Translations under genes and position numbers: made by a program | Shown: piece after piece, positions 36,301 through 49,321 of the stretch | How the letters are laid out: each line of letters begins with the position of its first letter | How positions within the stretch are numbered: position 1 is the first letter of the stretch | Notes under the pieces: generated by a model | Told to the model about the DNA's origin: nothing | Seen by the model: only the letters and a program-made list of their open reading frames with translations | Databases searched by the model: none | Origin: Albifimbria verrucaria | Lineage: Eukaryota > Ascomycota > Sordariomycetes > Hypocreales > Stachybotryaceae | Length of the DNA stretch: 64,000 bases | Reading direction: 5' to 3' | Assembly: GCA_020081605.1 (NCBI GenBank) | Contig: JAHREC010000045.1 | Location: 1,426,001-1,490,000, forward strand

Positions 36301-36665
36301 AAAGGGGAGGGAGGGCACGGCATACGGGCTTCACGTCTTCTATCTCGAGATAGTCATCGTCGTGGGTGGGCAGGTTATAGGAGAACTCGGTCAACTCTGG
36401 CGGTGTGGGCTTCATGGCCAGAGGGTACTCCTTGGTGTCGAGGTATTCGAGGGGTCGGGTCGCGAACAAAGACGTGAGGGAACTTGCGGGTGAGGCGGGT
36501 GGTGGTGGTGACGGTCTTGGTCTCGACACACTCGCTGACCTCGAGCTGGAAGCGACGGGAGCCATTCTGGCTGGTAGAGGCGCCGTCCGAGAAGTTGACC
36601 GAGACCGTCTGGGCGCTCTTTGGGCGACGCGGCTCCAGGGCCTGGCTCGGGGGCGAGGGTGTCAT
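33336..36665 (-). CDS. cdc4: F-box/WD40 substrate receptor of an SCF ubiquitin ligase, Cdc4/FWD-1 type
   Basis: Recruits phosphorylated proteins to the SCF E3 ligase; fungal members act in cell-cycle control and, in Neurospora FWD-1, clock-protein turnover. ATG 36665 (MTPSPPSQALEPRRPKS). A long low-complexity N-terminus precedes the F-box (LPLELGYHILSYLDHRDLCRAAQVSKHW, split: core HILSYLDHRDLC) near residues 477-517, then seven to eight WD40 repeats (SGSTDRSVRVWD, SGSYDSTVRVWR, SGSMDSLVKIWD) at about 690-1047. Introns 36261-36325 and 33444-33508. Slips: G4 36452-36455 (2 bases), G5 36202-36206 (2), G4 35784-35787 (1), near 35648 (1), A3 35267-35269 (1). Exons sum to 3200; plus seven gives 1069 codons (1068 aa). 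The related sulfur controller SconB/Scon-2 is an alternative, but the long N-terminus favours Cdc4/FWD-1. Confidence 0.9.
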
Positions 36666-39109
36666 GCCGTCCGACTGAGATGCTGGATGAGGCTGAAGCG
36701 GGCCAGCGATGCGTCCCCGTTGCTCTCTCCGAGCGGCTGAAAAAAAGAGGCAAGGCCAGAAACAGGAGAGGCGAGGCCTTTGCGGAGAATGAGCAAGGCG
36801 AGAAGAAGGAAAAAGAAGGACCTGCGAGGACAAGGGACGTGATGGGATGGCTGGAAGTAGTTGGAAGAAGAGGACTTGCGAGGAGAAGGCGGATGGATTG
36901 GTGTTGGCTCGCTGGGGGCGGAGAGACAAAGTGGGACTACCTGATCTGACTTGGGCAACGAGGTACCTGTGGACGAGGCGGTACCTGTGGTGGCTGATAG
37001 CGATAGCGGCTAGAGCCAGGGGCGGCGGTACCTGGGATCTTGTAGCCGGTACCCGTGGCTGGCAGCATGGAATTTTCTGGCGGCCAGATTTTTTTACACG
37101 CACCTGCTACTGGACGCTACAGTACTGCCTGTACCACTGTACATTAGTACCTGGGTACTACTCATGCTCACGCGCGCTTCATGGCCAGTCAGCCAGCCTT
37201 TTGCCTCGTCTTTGTACTACATACTGGACTTACCTACCTCACCTGATAACTGGTCAGGTATGGCTTATTGTTGCCAACAACGGAGAGGCAGAAGTGCCGA
37301 CATGGTACGTGATCAGCGGCACCTTAAAAAGTAACAGTAAGATAAGTTAAAGACAAAAGCCGGCAAATAGATGAAGACTTGTCAACTTCACCAAGACAGA
37401 CTACCTTACCTAGTGCTGCCGGCGCCGAAACAATATTGTTTGCACACAAACTACAACAAACAGGCTAGCATTGTCATGCGCCGTGAGAAGGGACAAGACA
37501 AGAGACGACGGGCTGAACGAATTCCTGTCTGTTGGTGGAGGCATCTGGTCTGGTCAGTGGCTAGACCAGGTACTTGCTAAAGTGGGAGCAGGTACTTGGG
37601 CTCGGCACGGGAGGCTACGCGGCGTTGGCTGGGCACGCAGGCCAGCGGCAACTCCCCTCTCTCGCTGGCCAGGTATCCCCAGGCAAGGATCAAGGTACAT
37701 GATGCAACAGCCCCGATGCGGTCGGCTTGCGCTACTGTACACACAGACAGGCGCTGGAACCTGCGACCGCAACCGACTTCAGGGGTGCAGGGCAAGGGTT
37801 TTTTTACCGTTAGCCTCATGTTAGTGTTAGTGCCGTCTGACTTTGCTCAGTTGCTGTTTCGGGGCTTTGGCCTCCGGCATCCCGAATCCCATCTGCCTGG
37901 CCTGGCCTTGCCTTGCCTTGTCTTTTGACGGCCTTGTCATTATCCACGGTCGGTGTTTTTTTCACAGATATGGATAAGATAAGAAGAAGTACCTACTTAC
38001 GTCAGGTGCATAGGTACTCAAATATCCGCATTCACACTTCGTACATGTCCCGGCACTGCTTCAATCATATAATTTTTAAGAGAGATTAAATTTCTTCATT
38101 TTCTCGATCAAGGCGCGAGCCGCTTGCTCTCTTCATGTTTTATTTATATTTACTTTTTATTTCCGTTTTGTTATTGTTCTTTGGTTCCTCGCCATAACAG
38201 ACAACGTAGTGGCGCCAATGCCACAGAGGGCCCTGCCACAGTCGATGTACCTACGTCACTCTTCTTTCACAATGGAGTACGAATGTACTTTGCCTTTAAT
38301 CACTGCCTTGTATTGTGAACTCAAGTGCCTCTGTGTTTTCTGTCCCTTTCATCAACATCAACCAACATCACCCGTTTCATACTTCGTCCCGCTTCCAGCC
38401 ATCACCCCACGTCTCGCCTTCTTCTGTCGTTCACATGGGTCCGTCTCCCATTCACAGGCATGCAGCGACATGCTCGGAGCGACCGTCCAGCCTTGCAAGC
38501 GCCGTCTGTTGGTGACAGGCGGGCCACCCGGCGCACTAGGCCTGCGCCGTCTCCAGTAGCATCCAATCTAGAATGGCCCCTCGCCCAGCCTCTGACGAGG
38601 GAGGCAAATGCTGACTGCCAAGACGAGTCTAGCACTTCTGCATGCCTTGAATCTGTACAGAGTACTCTGTATGCTCGTTCCTAGACGCCTGCCGCCCAGC
38701 CTCGGAACATCGCGCCCCCTACTTTGGCGCGCTTGCAGCGTGACCGAATCAGTCAACACAACGCTGCATGCAATGTCACGTCAACGGCAGCATCGCTCGC
38801 TCGGGTACTGATTAATCGTCACGTTGCAAAACGGGTCTATTCACCGTGAAGTCAAGTCCTGTTACTGATGTACGTTCGCCGTTCAATCATTATATCGCCA
38901 GTGTATCTGTCAGACCAAGGTATCAGGTTTTATATGCCCCCAAGCCGAACTCCCTTTCTACTTTTATAATGGTACAATGCGAAATGAAGGCTGCCAATAT
39001 GACAACCAAAGATAATTATAAGAATAAAACGACCTCGGTCGAGTTCAAGAAATAACAGGGCCAAGCCGTGGCCCCGGATCAGGTATCATCATAGCACTCT
39101 CGTCATCCC
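36666..39109. other. Long upstream region of the Cdc4-type gene with repeated GGTACC motifs
   Basis: No protein gene is recognised over 2.4 kb. Between about 36960 and 37690 the palindromic core GGTACC and close variants (CAGGTACTT, AGTACCTGGG) recur at least eight times. The rest is CT-rich and includes an AT-rich patch at 38070-38170. Confidence 0.55.
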
Positions 39110-40829
39110 TCAGTACTTGGTAGGCATGATCCTGGCGATGGGATACACGTCGCCTGCCTGGACCGGCACGATGTTGTACGACGCGTACGAGTCGGCGCAC
39201 TCGGGCTCCAGCGACACAAACGCTAGAGCCGCATTCTTCTGATGCGCACTGACGATCCATGCGCCCCGGGGCAGTTGGATGTTCACCGTCGTTGCGACCG
39301 CTGCCAGGCTGAGCGGCACCGTGCCGTCGAAGAAAGCTAGCGCTGGCGTGGCTTCGGTGATGCTGTACACTTCGACCGATCCGACGTATGGCTCCGCAAG
39401 GCGCTCAACGTCCAGCCCAGCATCGCGGAGGCGCATGGCAACCGAGCTCCACGCGGGTGGGATGAGATACGCTTGGGGACGGGATCTAGATGTTCATTAG
39501 CGGCGGTTCAAACATGAATTATTGATCTTCCTCATACCTCGTCACGTTGGCAATGGCAGGGTTGGACGCAGCTAGAGTGATGGGGCCCTTCAAGACGCCC
39601 CCATTCGTCACATCAGCCACCCACAGCGACGTGTTCTCAAACTTGGGGTAATCCGACAAGATGATGTCCGAATCGTTCTGAATGAAATCGTCGATGCTCT
39701 TCTCCACCGTCGAGCGCACCTTCTCGGCGTTGTCAGTGGCCGTTTGCACAATCGATGTCAGCATTGTTAGGCCGGAGGCTGTTCGTCGTTGGAATCCTTG
39801 ATCGGCAAGAAAGATGCCGCGCGATTCGCAGAGGATGGCGATGGACTGTGTCAGACCCATGGCGTTGCGGCCCGTCTTCGCATCAGTGCTAGCTTCCTCG
39901 AACACCAGGCCGTCGGTCGACAGGTCCGGGGTCATGTACCGGTCCCATCGAAGGCCTGCCGCCTCCATATCTCGCCCCATGTTAGCAGCAAAGAGCTCTT
40001 CCGAGATCTTGCGGATGTTGGGGTGGATGTTGAGGTTCTTGGCCGCCGAGAACATGCCGTCGGCAGCCTGCGTGAACAGCTTGCCTGCCAGCAGCAATGG
40101 GCCGTACTCGTGCATATCGACTGAAACGTGGGGTGCGAAGCTGTTGTACATGCGTCGGACTCGGCGTGTCTGCTCACTGTTGAGGTTGACGTGGTCACGG
40201 TTGGGGTCCAGGTTGGTGGCCAGTGATCGCTGGAAGTATTCGACACCGTCGGGGTTGTATCGTGGCAGCACCAGAATCTCCAGCTTCTCCAGGATGGACT
40301 CGGCCCAGGTTTGGTTCTTATCCATCTTGCCAAGGAAGGCCATCACTGCCTGGTCGGCTCCAGGCTCATTGCCGTGCATGGCTCCCTGAATCCATACTCG
40401 CACCTTGCGTCTCGACGCAGGACGGTCCTTGAAGCTTGATGATAGGTGAAGGTAAGAAATTTGCTTCCCTTCCTCTGAGTCTAATCCAGTATCGTGGTAC
40501 TTGGCCCAGCTGTTTCGGTGTGCGATATCCTGAGCAAATGCGTCTATGTCAACACCCTATGTTAGCATCTCGATCATGGAGGCCATCGACGCCTCAACGT
40601 ACAGAGCACCTCGTCTGAGGTTGGTCCTCGGTACCGTTCTCGAACCCTGGTCGTCTACTGTCGGTGTTGAGAAAATAAGGGAGTGTAATTCAAATCCATC
40701 AATATCAGGGAATGACTTGGCAACAAGGTCTGAGTCCTTTGCTACCGTAACGTGGTTTTCTCCGTATTGAACCGCTTGCACCGATACGAAGCTGCCAGCA
40801 GCGGCAAGCAAATAACGAAAGTTGACCAT
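39110..40829 (-). CDS. Secreted M14-family zinc carboxypeptidase
   Basis: Removes C-terminal residues from peptides outside the cell or in the vacuole. ATG 40829 gives a signal peptide (MVNFRYLLAAAGSFVSVQA). The zinc site is HGNEPGAD (His and Glu), with the third ligand His in VDMHEYGP; the catalytic Glu is probably in AILCESRG. Asn/Arg of LPRYNPDGVEYF match substrate-binding positions. Introns 40557-40602 (46 bp) and 39486-39537. One slip at C3 40645-40647 (plus strand): restoring it changes a stop-bound frame to QGFENGTEDQPQT and makes the total 541 codons (540 aa). A C-terminal beta-type domain follows the catalytic domain. Confidence 0.9.
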
Positions 40830-43482
40830 GGCTAGAAGATTAAAAACAAGGGACGCAAAAGGACCCAAAAGATTGACAAAAGAGATCAAGGTCACGAAAA
40901 GAGGTGTAACAGTACGCGGGAGCCGTTGCGCTATATATGACAGGCGAAAAACAAGACAGCCCTACGCCATTCTCTATAAACCCGCCGGCTTAGCAAGAGG
41001 GCTTGTCTCGGTTCGTCGATCCTACTTCTAAGATATGCAGGCAAGCCCTTGCATCCCACCCCAAACACATCCACCGAATCTTCCACTGCATGCGCCCCAT
41101 GCTTGATATGTCCACAAGCGTGCGTGCCACGACGGTATCCTAGCGTGGGGCGTCTGGGCAGAGCCTAGTGACTGCATCAATCTGCTATAAACAGCTTTGC
41201 CAAGTGACACCAGCGGTGGGGTGTACCATCAGCCCCTTTCGTCCACTTAGGCGAACGCATGCCTCAGCAACATCGGCTCATGGTATGAGCGATGAGCGTC
41301 TTGAGAAGGCGGAAGAAAACAAGCCAAGGTGTCTCAAATTCTTTCATGAACCACGTTGCGACGTTTGCTTCATCATCTTGCCTTGGCGACTGCTGTGAGG
41401 CGCAGACGTACGCCGTGGCAAGAAGGGGATATCGACGAGACTCACATATGCATCTGTCAGGCACCAGGCTTGGCACCATGGCCGCAGCCAAAATAAGCAG
41501 GTGGTCCTATGAGCGAGCCCACTTTTTCGTTCTTCAACGGCAGCATCAGGCACGGCCATGTCCGCTAGGCTTTCTTGGCAGAGAGCGTTTGCTCTGTCTC
41601 CATCATCTCGGGACCGGCCCATCTCGGACTGACGTCCCATGATGTCTGATGTAACTCCGATCTGGGTCATTCCCGCATCTACAGTAAGCTACACGCAATG
41701 ATTGAGCCGCCTGGCGAAGGAGAGAAAGAGCTGATATCAGATCAACCTAGAAGCTTACCGCATTTGGTGTCAGCGACCAAGCCGCCGTTCGGTAATTTCG
41801 ACCAGGGGCCTTGTAGAAACTCGGACTCAATTTGATCCTGCCCTGTGCGCCAAGCTGGATGTGTCGGCTTTGAGGCCTACAGCGCGAGGGGGTTAAATGG
41901 CCGAATCGGTAGTAAAGTCTCCTGTTATGGGACGAACCTGAAGCTGCCCTGAAATGACATGCGATCCTTGGGCTTGGCTTGATCTCCCGTGCAGCAGCGT
42001 AGCCGTCATAACTCGCCGTGACGTGGACGTGTCCACGGAGTAGAGACTATGCTGTGGCCGGTTAGACTAACTAGTTAACATATAAATAAAATTATCTTTC
42101 ATGGAGGGCAACACACGTGTCGAGGCTTACATCAACATGCTTCTTACAAGCTGAACAAAACAGCTCAACTTGTCCATTAGTCTTTCTCCTTCAGCTTCGC
42201 CCACTAGCTGAACCGCCACAACCACCATCTCCCCATGCACGTGGCTAATGGGAGGGGGAAGCTGATCGGATAATCCCACTCAGCGCCTCTCGATCTCCCA
42301 GCACTCAGAATCTTATTTCCCTGGTTTGGTCACTAGACAGGATGATCCTTTTTTCACTGCCGATAACGCAAGCGTCCAGAACACCACCCAGCGAGGGGGC
42401 CTCCAGAAAGTGGATCTTGGGTTCTTTTCTAGACAGAATTTCCCAAATCCTTCAAGCTTAGAAAAAAGCATACTCTATTTTGCATTACGGGCATAATAAC
42501 GCTAAACATGCCCCTTTCATAAAAACGGTATTTATAAATCCTGCCCCGAAAAAAAAGACTGGGGAGAGCCAGAAAAACAACCACCAAGTCGGCCCCCTTT
42601 CCAAACCAACCCATCTCCACATGAACAAGCTCGTAGGCCCGGCTGCCCGGCACCAAAACCTCAAAGAGAGGAACGGCGCCTGTCGTTCTTGGCAACGGCG
42701 CCGTTGGCGGAATCCTTCGGTTAGGCACAGGTTTTTGTCTTCTTCCAGCCGGTATTACTACATGCGAGAGTGGGCGTGGCTTGCCCTCCTGGCTTCTGGA
42801 TAGTAATATCACATTTCCTATTCTGGCAATTTCGTGCACCACGATCGCCTCTTTCGGATGGGTGCGGTGGATGTCCCATGGACTTTGGACGATGCTGAAA
42901 TTATCCCTGCCTTCGTATTTGTGTGGTGAGACGGGCCTATTCATTGTCGATTTCGGGCTTAATCACAGCTGAGTGGCTTGTGAGGAAGATAAATGTAGGG
43001 CGAGCGTTCACGCATCATGAACGGTATAGTCGAGTTCCGCATCAACTCAAAACAAGCATTGTGCTGGACTGTTGATTTCAAGCACGTGTCATGGTGAGCT
43101 GTTCATCACAGCCTTGCTGAGGCATCAAGGGCAGGGTCACTGTTTAAGCACAGCACAGAGCAAGCTGTCAGACTGCTGCGCTTATCGGGAACTACAAATG
43201 GTGAGGCAACATATCCAACCGATGTATTAACACGACAAGTCATGTTTGTTGCCTGGTGACAAAAATGTACAGCTAAATCCCATAGCCACTTCGGCCATCT
43301 AACACGCTATCCGTTCGCAGTGCCGACTGAAATTAACCCAATCCTGAAATATACCGTTACGCCAACCAGTTCACTCCCAAGTCTCAGGATATCTGAAGCC
43401 ATCTGTATCATACGCCGCGCCAGTTCTCTTTAGCTGTTGCCATGCATGGTCAACTTTTTGACCAAGTAGTAAAACAATCTCC
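40830..43482. other. Long intergenic stretch
   Basis: About 2.65 kb. The longest frame (42429-42944, minus, 171 codons, ATG start) has no recognisable motif, and I do not call it a gene. No repeats or RNA genes are seen. Confidence 0.5.
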
Positions 43483-45646
43483 TTAAGCAATATATACGGG
43501 CATACGACTGCCCAGAAGCTCACTCTTGCTCACTTGGACATCTTGCTTGTTGATGTCGTGAAGCATGAGCCAACAAATCATGCGGAATACCAAAGTACAC
43601 CAGATATCATCATGCGAAACAGTCTGGTCCGCTAGCGGGATCACCTTAGGCTCTTCGGAAGAAGTGGTCAGTTCATTCTCGTCGTCGCTGTCTTCCGTTG
43701 GAACTCCAGTCCTGGGTGTTGGAGCGCCGTTGAAGAGTTCGTCAGGGCGAACCGACCCACTGGCTTGTGTCCGGCCCGTACCTTGCCTCCTGAAGGCATA
43801 GCCAGGAGGGGCACCAGCCAGACTCGCCCTGCGGCCAGTTGAGTTGACAGCGTGGTTGACGACGCGTCTTCTAATCACCTCGAAATACACCTCCATAAAC
43901 TTTTGCGGTCGCTCGTCTGGGCTTGCCTCATCCATGTCCTCGAACCGGGGAGATGGTGGTCGCGGATGCCTGCCTTCATCTTGGTGGCGAGATGTACCAG
44001 GCGAAGGTGAGCCGGGATCTGGAACATGTAGAGACTGGCCATCTGCAGCACGATTATCACGGTCAAGCTGCCGGACCACTTCCTGGATGTGAGCGCGCAG
44101 CACGTCTTGGACGACTTTTCTTCTCTCTTCCTGGCGATCTGTTTCAAGACCTTCAATCGTGAACCCAGAGTCGCGTGGCTGGGGCGCAGGACGGCCGCTG
44201 GCAGCAGCATTGGCCTTTGCTTCGCGTGCCTCCTTGGTCATGGCTGTAAGAATCTCGTCCGTGTCATCCAGCGCTGTGTGAAGTGCTTTTAATAACAACA
44301 GTCTCTGGACTGCGTTCTTCCCTTCTATATTGTCGAGAATCTCGTTGATTCGAGACTTGATAAGGTTAACAATCAAAGGATTTCGGTGGTCGCTGGCCAA
44401 GGGGCTCTCAAAAGGTATTGGTAAGCCCCAAGGACTTTGACAAGAGAAAGAGTGCGTTTATCCCAGCGATCAGGTGTAGGGTTCGGAATATAAGTGAAGC
44501 TGCTATTTTCAATATGCAATGTCTTGCCAAGCATGCCTAGGACTTCAAATGCGACTGAAAACAGGGTTAGTCGAGGCAGGTGGAAACGAAGCAACGGACT
44601 CGATACGTACTTGGAAACAAATGAGAGGTGCGTTTACCCCCATCTCGGAAGTGCCGTACTGTATTATTATTACAACCGATCATGACAAGCGTCTCGGCTA
44701 TCTCTCCACGAGTGGCCAGTTGTAGAGTGCCCAGGTTCTGCGGTTTGTCATTGGAAGGTTCAAGACGCCGTGTATCTAGCGACTCGCGATATATGGTAGG
44801 TACATAGCCGAAGCATAGCTCTTTGACGTAATCGACAGGTATCACACGATTCCTCTCAAAGTGGCATTTGCCATAGACTTGGAAGGAGAACATGAGGCCG
44901 AGCTCACTCAACCTCTCGCCAAGGACCATGAAGCCGTTGCCCTCAGCTCTGTATCGGTCGTGTCGACGATCAAACTCTTTCCAGTAAACGCCGAGAGCGG
45001 CCATCATCTCGATGAGATGGCAAATGGTGGTGGTTGCGTAAGGTTTGGTGATGGTAGCAGGCATTGTGTCCCAGCTCTTTCGCTTCCGTTGCAAAGCAAC
45101 AGTCATTGTGTGGTGTTCGAGGAGAGAAGGAGGGGCGGTAGGGAGGCCGTGGTTAGGAGGGCCAAGAGCCTCGTACTCCTTCTTCTGCCACTCGGCCGAC
45201 GTGTGCTCCATGCGCTGGACGGCGTAGAGGAGGACAAACCATGAGGCTCGTTCGTTGTCGGCGGTGTGGATTCTATCCTTGTTGGACTTTTTCAGGTATT
45301 CTTCTCGAGGGTCCATGTCGCGGATGGTGTGGGTTGCTTCGAGACTCTCGTCGGTGCCATCGAGCTTGAGAATCGGAGCTTTGGCGATAGGGCCGAAGAT
45401 GTTCTTGGGAGGACAGACGAAGATGACGGGCGCATCGAACTGGACCTCAAAGCGAAGCTCCTCCCAAGAGAAGCGCCTGGTTTTCGACTTGGCCCAGTCT
45501 CCCATGACCTTCTCGTTGCATTGCGAGTATCCTCGTGCCGACGCATAGTACTGTTGCATAACCTGCATGAAGGTTGCAGACAGAGCAACAACGGAGATGA
45601 TGAGGGCGGCGACGGCCACGTAGACCTCGTCGTTACTGCCGCCCAT
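43483..45646 (-). CDS. Modin-like membrane-anchored fungal protein
   Basis: ATG 45646 (MGGSNDEVYVAVAALI) starts a single N-terminal TM helix (VAALIISVVALSATFMQVM), then the block QQYYASARGYSQCNEKVMG and FSWEELRFEVQFDAPVIFV. I associate these with fungal proteins annotated as modin, named for modifiers of heterokaryon incompatibility; the function is poorly known. The C-terminal half is disordered and rich in Pro, Ser and charged residues, ending in a helical segment. One intron (44555-44610). One slip at G4 44401-44404 (plus strand); one base added gives 703 codons (702 aa). The family name is from memory, so treat the label as moderate. Confidence 0.75.
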
Positions 45647-48600
45647 GGTGAGGGTATTATCAGGAGTCGGGTTCGGGTGACGGTTTGGTTGGCAGCATCG
45701 AGGTGGGATGTAAGGAGGAGGAGAGAAAGGTGCGCAGGTACTGATGGGTGAGGATTCGATCAGGCTGGCTAGCTGGCTGCGACGGCTGCGATGGCGGTCG
45801 TGGAACGCGACAGTGAGACAGTGAGGCTGCTATGTCGGCGGACAGAGAGGGCTATAGACAAGTCTCGACGGCCCCATTTGCCAGGACCAAACGGTCAGCC
45901 GGTCAAACGATGAGGTAGCGGTTGGTTACTGTTGAAGCAGTGGCGGGACGATCCGTCTGCAGCTGAGGAAACAAAGTGCTGAGCCTGTGAGGCTAATCAG
46001 GATCAGCTGGGTGGAGGGGACCAAAGGTGCAGGGGGTTCGGATTGGGAGCATTCAGTGCCGGGGCGCCTGCAGGGCATCGAAGCACCTGTAGGCACCGCA
46101 GCATGATGGGCGGAGCTTCCGTGGATCGCATCCCAGCCTAAGCGCTGTTCCGGACAGCAGGTTGGACTTTTTCGTGATGTCGAGAGTATGAGTTCAGGAG
46201 GATAGAATTAAGCTTGATATCAAGCGTTGAGGGAGAGGGAGTACGTACCTCGACATCATGTGAAAGGATGTGCCTTGCCCAAGCTGCCCTTGACCTGCCC
46301 CTAAAAACTTAACATGGTACCGCCTACCATCCACTAATGGTAAATACTACCTAGTACCTAACCACAGTAATTAAGGTAGCGCCGGGCTGTCCACAGTGGA
46401 CACTAAGGTAAATCAGCTAGCGAACCTGCCTTGGCTTGTCTTTTGCCTTGCTTGCTTCCCTACCAGCCGCCGCAACCACCTTCAGCGCAACTCCAGAACA
46501 GACGCCTGCATCACGCACAGCCTCCTCAGCCATCCTGACGCGCCACCTTGGGCACGGCTGCGCATCAACCTAACCCACACATCTCGTCACGGTACGGAGC
46601 AGCCTATCACTGATTTTCTTGTGACGTATCAATGGACTTTGACTCTTGGTCTTACCTCGCGTATCAGGGGTGAAGACGGGTAACTCTGGAGCAAGCGAGC
46701 GAGCGCATGCCACTTGTCATACCGTGGAAACTGTCAGTTATTACCTGGCGCCAATTGAAACCATTTTCAGCAAGAGGATTTGAGGAGCTGAGCAGGCATG
46801 GCTCCGCGTCATAAGTTGAATGCAACACTTTGTGAAGAGTTCCCGGCGTTGACCTTGTTCCTTTGGACAGTTCATTGGAATTAGCCTACAGTGCATATCC
46901 TTTTTATTTTCTCCGAGATTGACTTTGAGATCCGATGCAACAGTAGTCGGTTCCGTTCAGGCGGTATCGCCCAACGGCTCGTCGGCCTTCGTTGGCGCTT
47001 ATCCCGACAAGCAATCAGGAGGATCCGCGAAATCCTATTGCCCCCATCAACCAGATGACCCTCATATAGCCTTGCTACACTTTCGAAATATGATTACTTA
47101 CGCAGTTCATTCCGTGTTGCATTGAAATTGCATTACGTATCACTGTGAGCGGTAGTATTAATGGCGGGTTGGCTCAGTGGTCAGTTGATTGCTGACAACG
47201 GGCTGCATAGCCACTTGTTTCGTCACGGTTCAGAGCAAAACAATTCCACTGGCGCCTTTATGTTTGCCACTCGAAGACTGCTAGCCTAATACGCATCTGC
47301 AGCCGCTCTAATTCTTGGCTTGCATATGTAAAGCTGTGTGGCTTAGATTGAATCAACACCGCCAACGTAAACATCCGATAGTCCGTGTTTGGATGTGTGC
47401 TTCCCTTGGTGTTTTTCCAGCTCGCACCCAACGAGCCCATTCTTTAGGTGCTTTACTATTGTCCGTGGTAAGCTGTAAATATCGCAAAATGCGTCATCTC
47501 TTCTACGGCGCTTCATCCGTTCACGCAGTCCAATCGCTAGGACGACGAAGATGGGAAGACTACTCTACACCTACATGAGATGCCTTATCATTAGATGTAT
47601 TCCCTAACATTGATTCTGACTTTCTCAAATTCCGAGATCTCAGACTATGATCGGCAGTCCTTGAATAACTATACAAAGACCCATAATCGCAACAACCCAA
47701 TTAATTGTTGTACCACTGAGGAACAACAAAACAAGAACCAAATATATGTACCACGCTTGTACATTTGTGCTTTTACTCAGAGCTCTGGATGTAGCTCGCC
47801 GGTTAATAATCCCCATGACACTTCGACTTTCTGTCGCGAGCATGCTATGGCGCACCATCTCACCTGGCTCCTGTCCAGACTCCAGCTTTGAGGCACGCCG
47901 GAATGCTCATCTCGTAAACGATTCCATTTACCTCTTCGTATGTATATATGATCCGAAATAATAGAATGTCAGACAACGGACGTCGTAACGCAAAAGATGT
48001 GCAATTCAGGATTCTGCAATGACACCGATCCGGATCACATCAGCACGACGATCAATGGCTCACACACAGGAACATGAGATGAAAAAAAGCCACAGACCAG
48101 TCGATCGGATTCATCTTGAAGTTTGACCACAAGGTTCGTTGTTGGCTTGTGCTTGGCACGACTACCAACGTCATGCTCAGCAATTTTCCGTGTCTTTCCA
48201 AGTGTAGTTCCGCTCTACCCAGGCAGTGAGAGAGATCCTGTAATGTCGCAAAGTTCTAGAGCCTCTCGCCGCATTCTGTTACCTCGATGCAATCCTTCAT
48301 CCTTCGAGTGATCGACACAAACGTGTTGGTAGTGCTCACTCACCGTGCCGAACCGCTGTGGAGATGTGAGCACGACTTGCTGGCCGGAGATAGGTTATAT
48401 GAGCATCTGACATTGCTTATAACAACTCGGAGCGCCAACCTTGATCCTCCCTTGTTAGCAGAGTTTCAGGCAAGAAGCGCACATTTCTTGGGGTCAGGGT
48501 TGGCGCAGCATCTCGGAATATATCACATCCAGAGCTTGGGGTCGGTCTTGGGCGGCCAAAACCCGGTGCGACCCCTGCGCTTCCGGTTAATTGGCTGCTC

Positions 48601-49321
48601 TTGGTGGTCTGCACAGGCACTTGGGACAGGTTGGTTTTGGATCCCGGTGACGGAGACCACCCTCCTTCGAACCTCGGAGGTGTGGGCCGGACCCCGGAGC
48701 AGACCCCGGGGCGGTTTTCGGCGAACTGCCTCCAGCACGTGCCCGAGCAGGTTGCAAGCACCGCACGGTAGGAAATATGCCATTTATTCGGCCCCTGCAC
48801 ATTGTCCGTATGCATCAGTGCTTAATATGACCGGGTTTTCTATTCGATGACGGTACGAACGGCAATCACTCCAAGCCCCCACTGTTAGTCCCAGATGTCA
48901 GTGCTCGTCACTACAACCCATCAACCATATGCCCCAACACAGGTATAATGCACCCTTTACATGGACAAGGCCGATCAATGACATGCTGAGGCTCGAGACA
49001 TAACCACGTATCAGTATGACCGCTCTGCCAAGGAATGTCGGCGGTGTACGAAAAAGGTCCTGCGGCACAGTTGGTGGCACAGCAAGCTACCTGTTGCGTT
49101 CACTCTATGCGCTCTTGTGTAGCAATAATTCCTTGGCCGCAAGACTTGGTTGCACATTCTTCACAACGGTTATTAGACAGAGCCATCCTCCCGAAATGCG
49201 ATGTGTAGATCAGAAGCCAAGTCGGCGACCATCCTGTCATTCATATTTCTTTCATCTTCATATCCTGCCTCTCGCCCGTAAAAGATCTGGCTGGATATCC
49301 ACGCACCATAATTCGGTAATC
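45647..49321. other. Longest gene-free stretch of the window
   Basis: About 3.7 kb. Frames up to 187 codons (48287-48850) overlap open frames on the opposite strand in a GC-rich patch and carry no motif. A tRNA A-box-like string (GGCTCAGTGG at about 47170) has no matching B-box. Nothing is annotated. Confidence 0.5.

Noticed and set aside
33336..36665. Naming the F-box/WD40 gene as sulfur controller SconB/Scon-2 because a sulfate permease is in the window
   Set aside because: The ~450-residue N-terminal region before the F-box and the repeat layout fit Cdc4/FWD-1 better; the genes are about 30 kb apart.
42429..42944. 171-codon minus-strand frame with ATG start
   Set aside because: No recognisable motif, no splice or neighbour support, and composition like the surrounding intergenic DNA.
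47160..47235. tRNA-like A-box (GGCTCAGTGG)
   Set aside because: No B-box, no anticodon stem and no acceptor pairing.
48287..48850. 187-codon plus-strand frame with several long opposite-strand frames
   Set aside because: All six frames are rather open in this GC-rich patch; no family signature in any of them.
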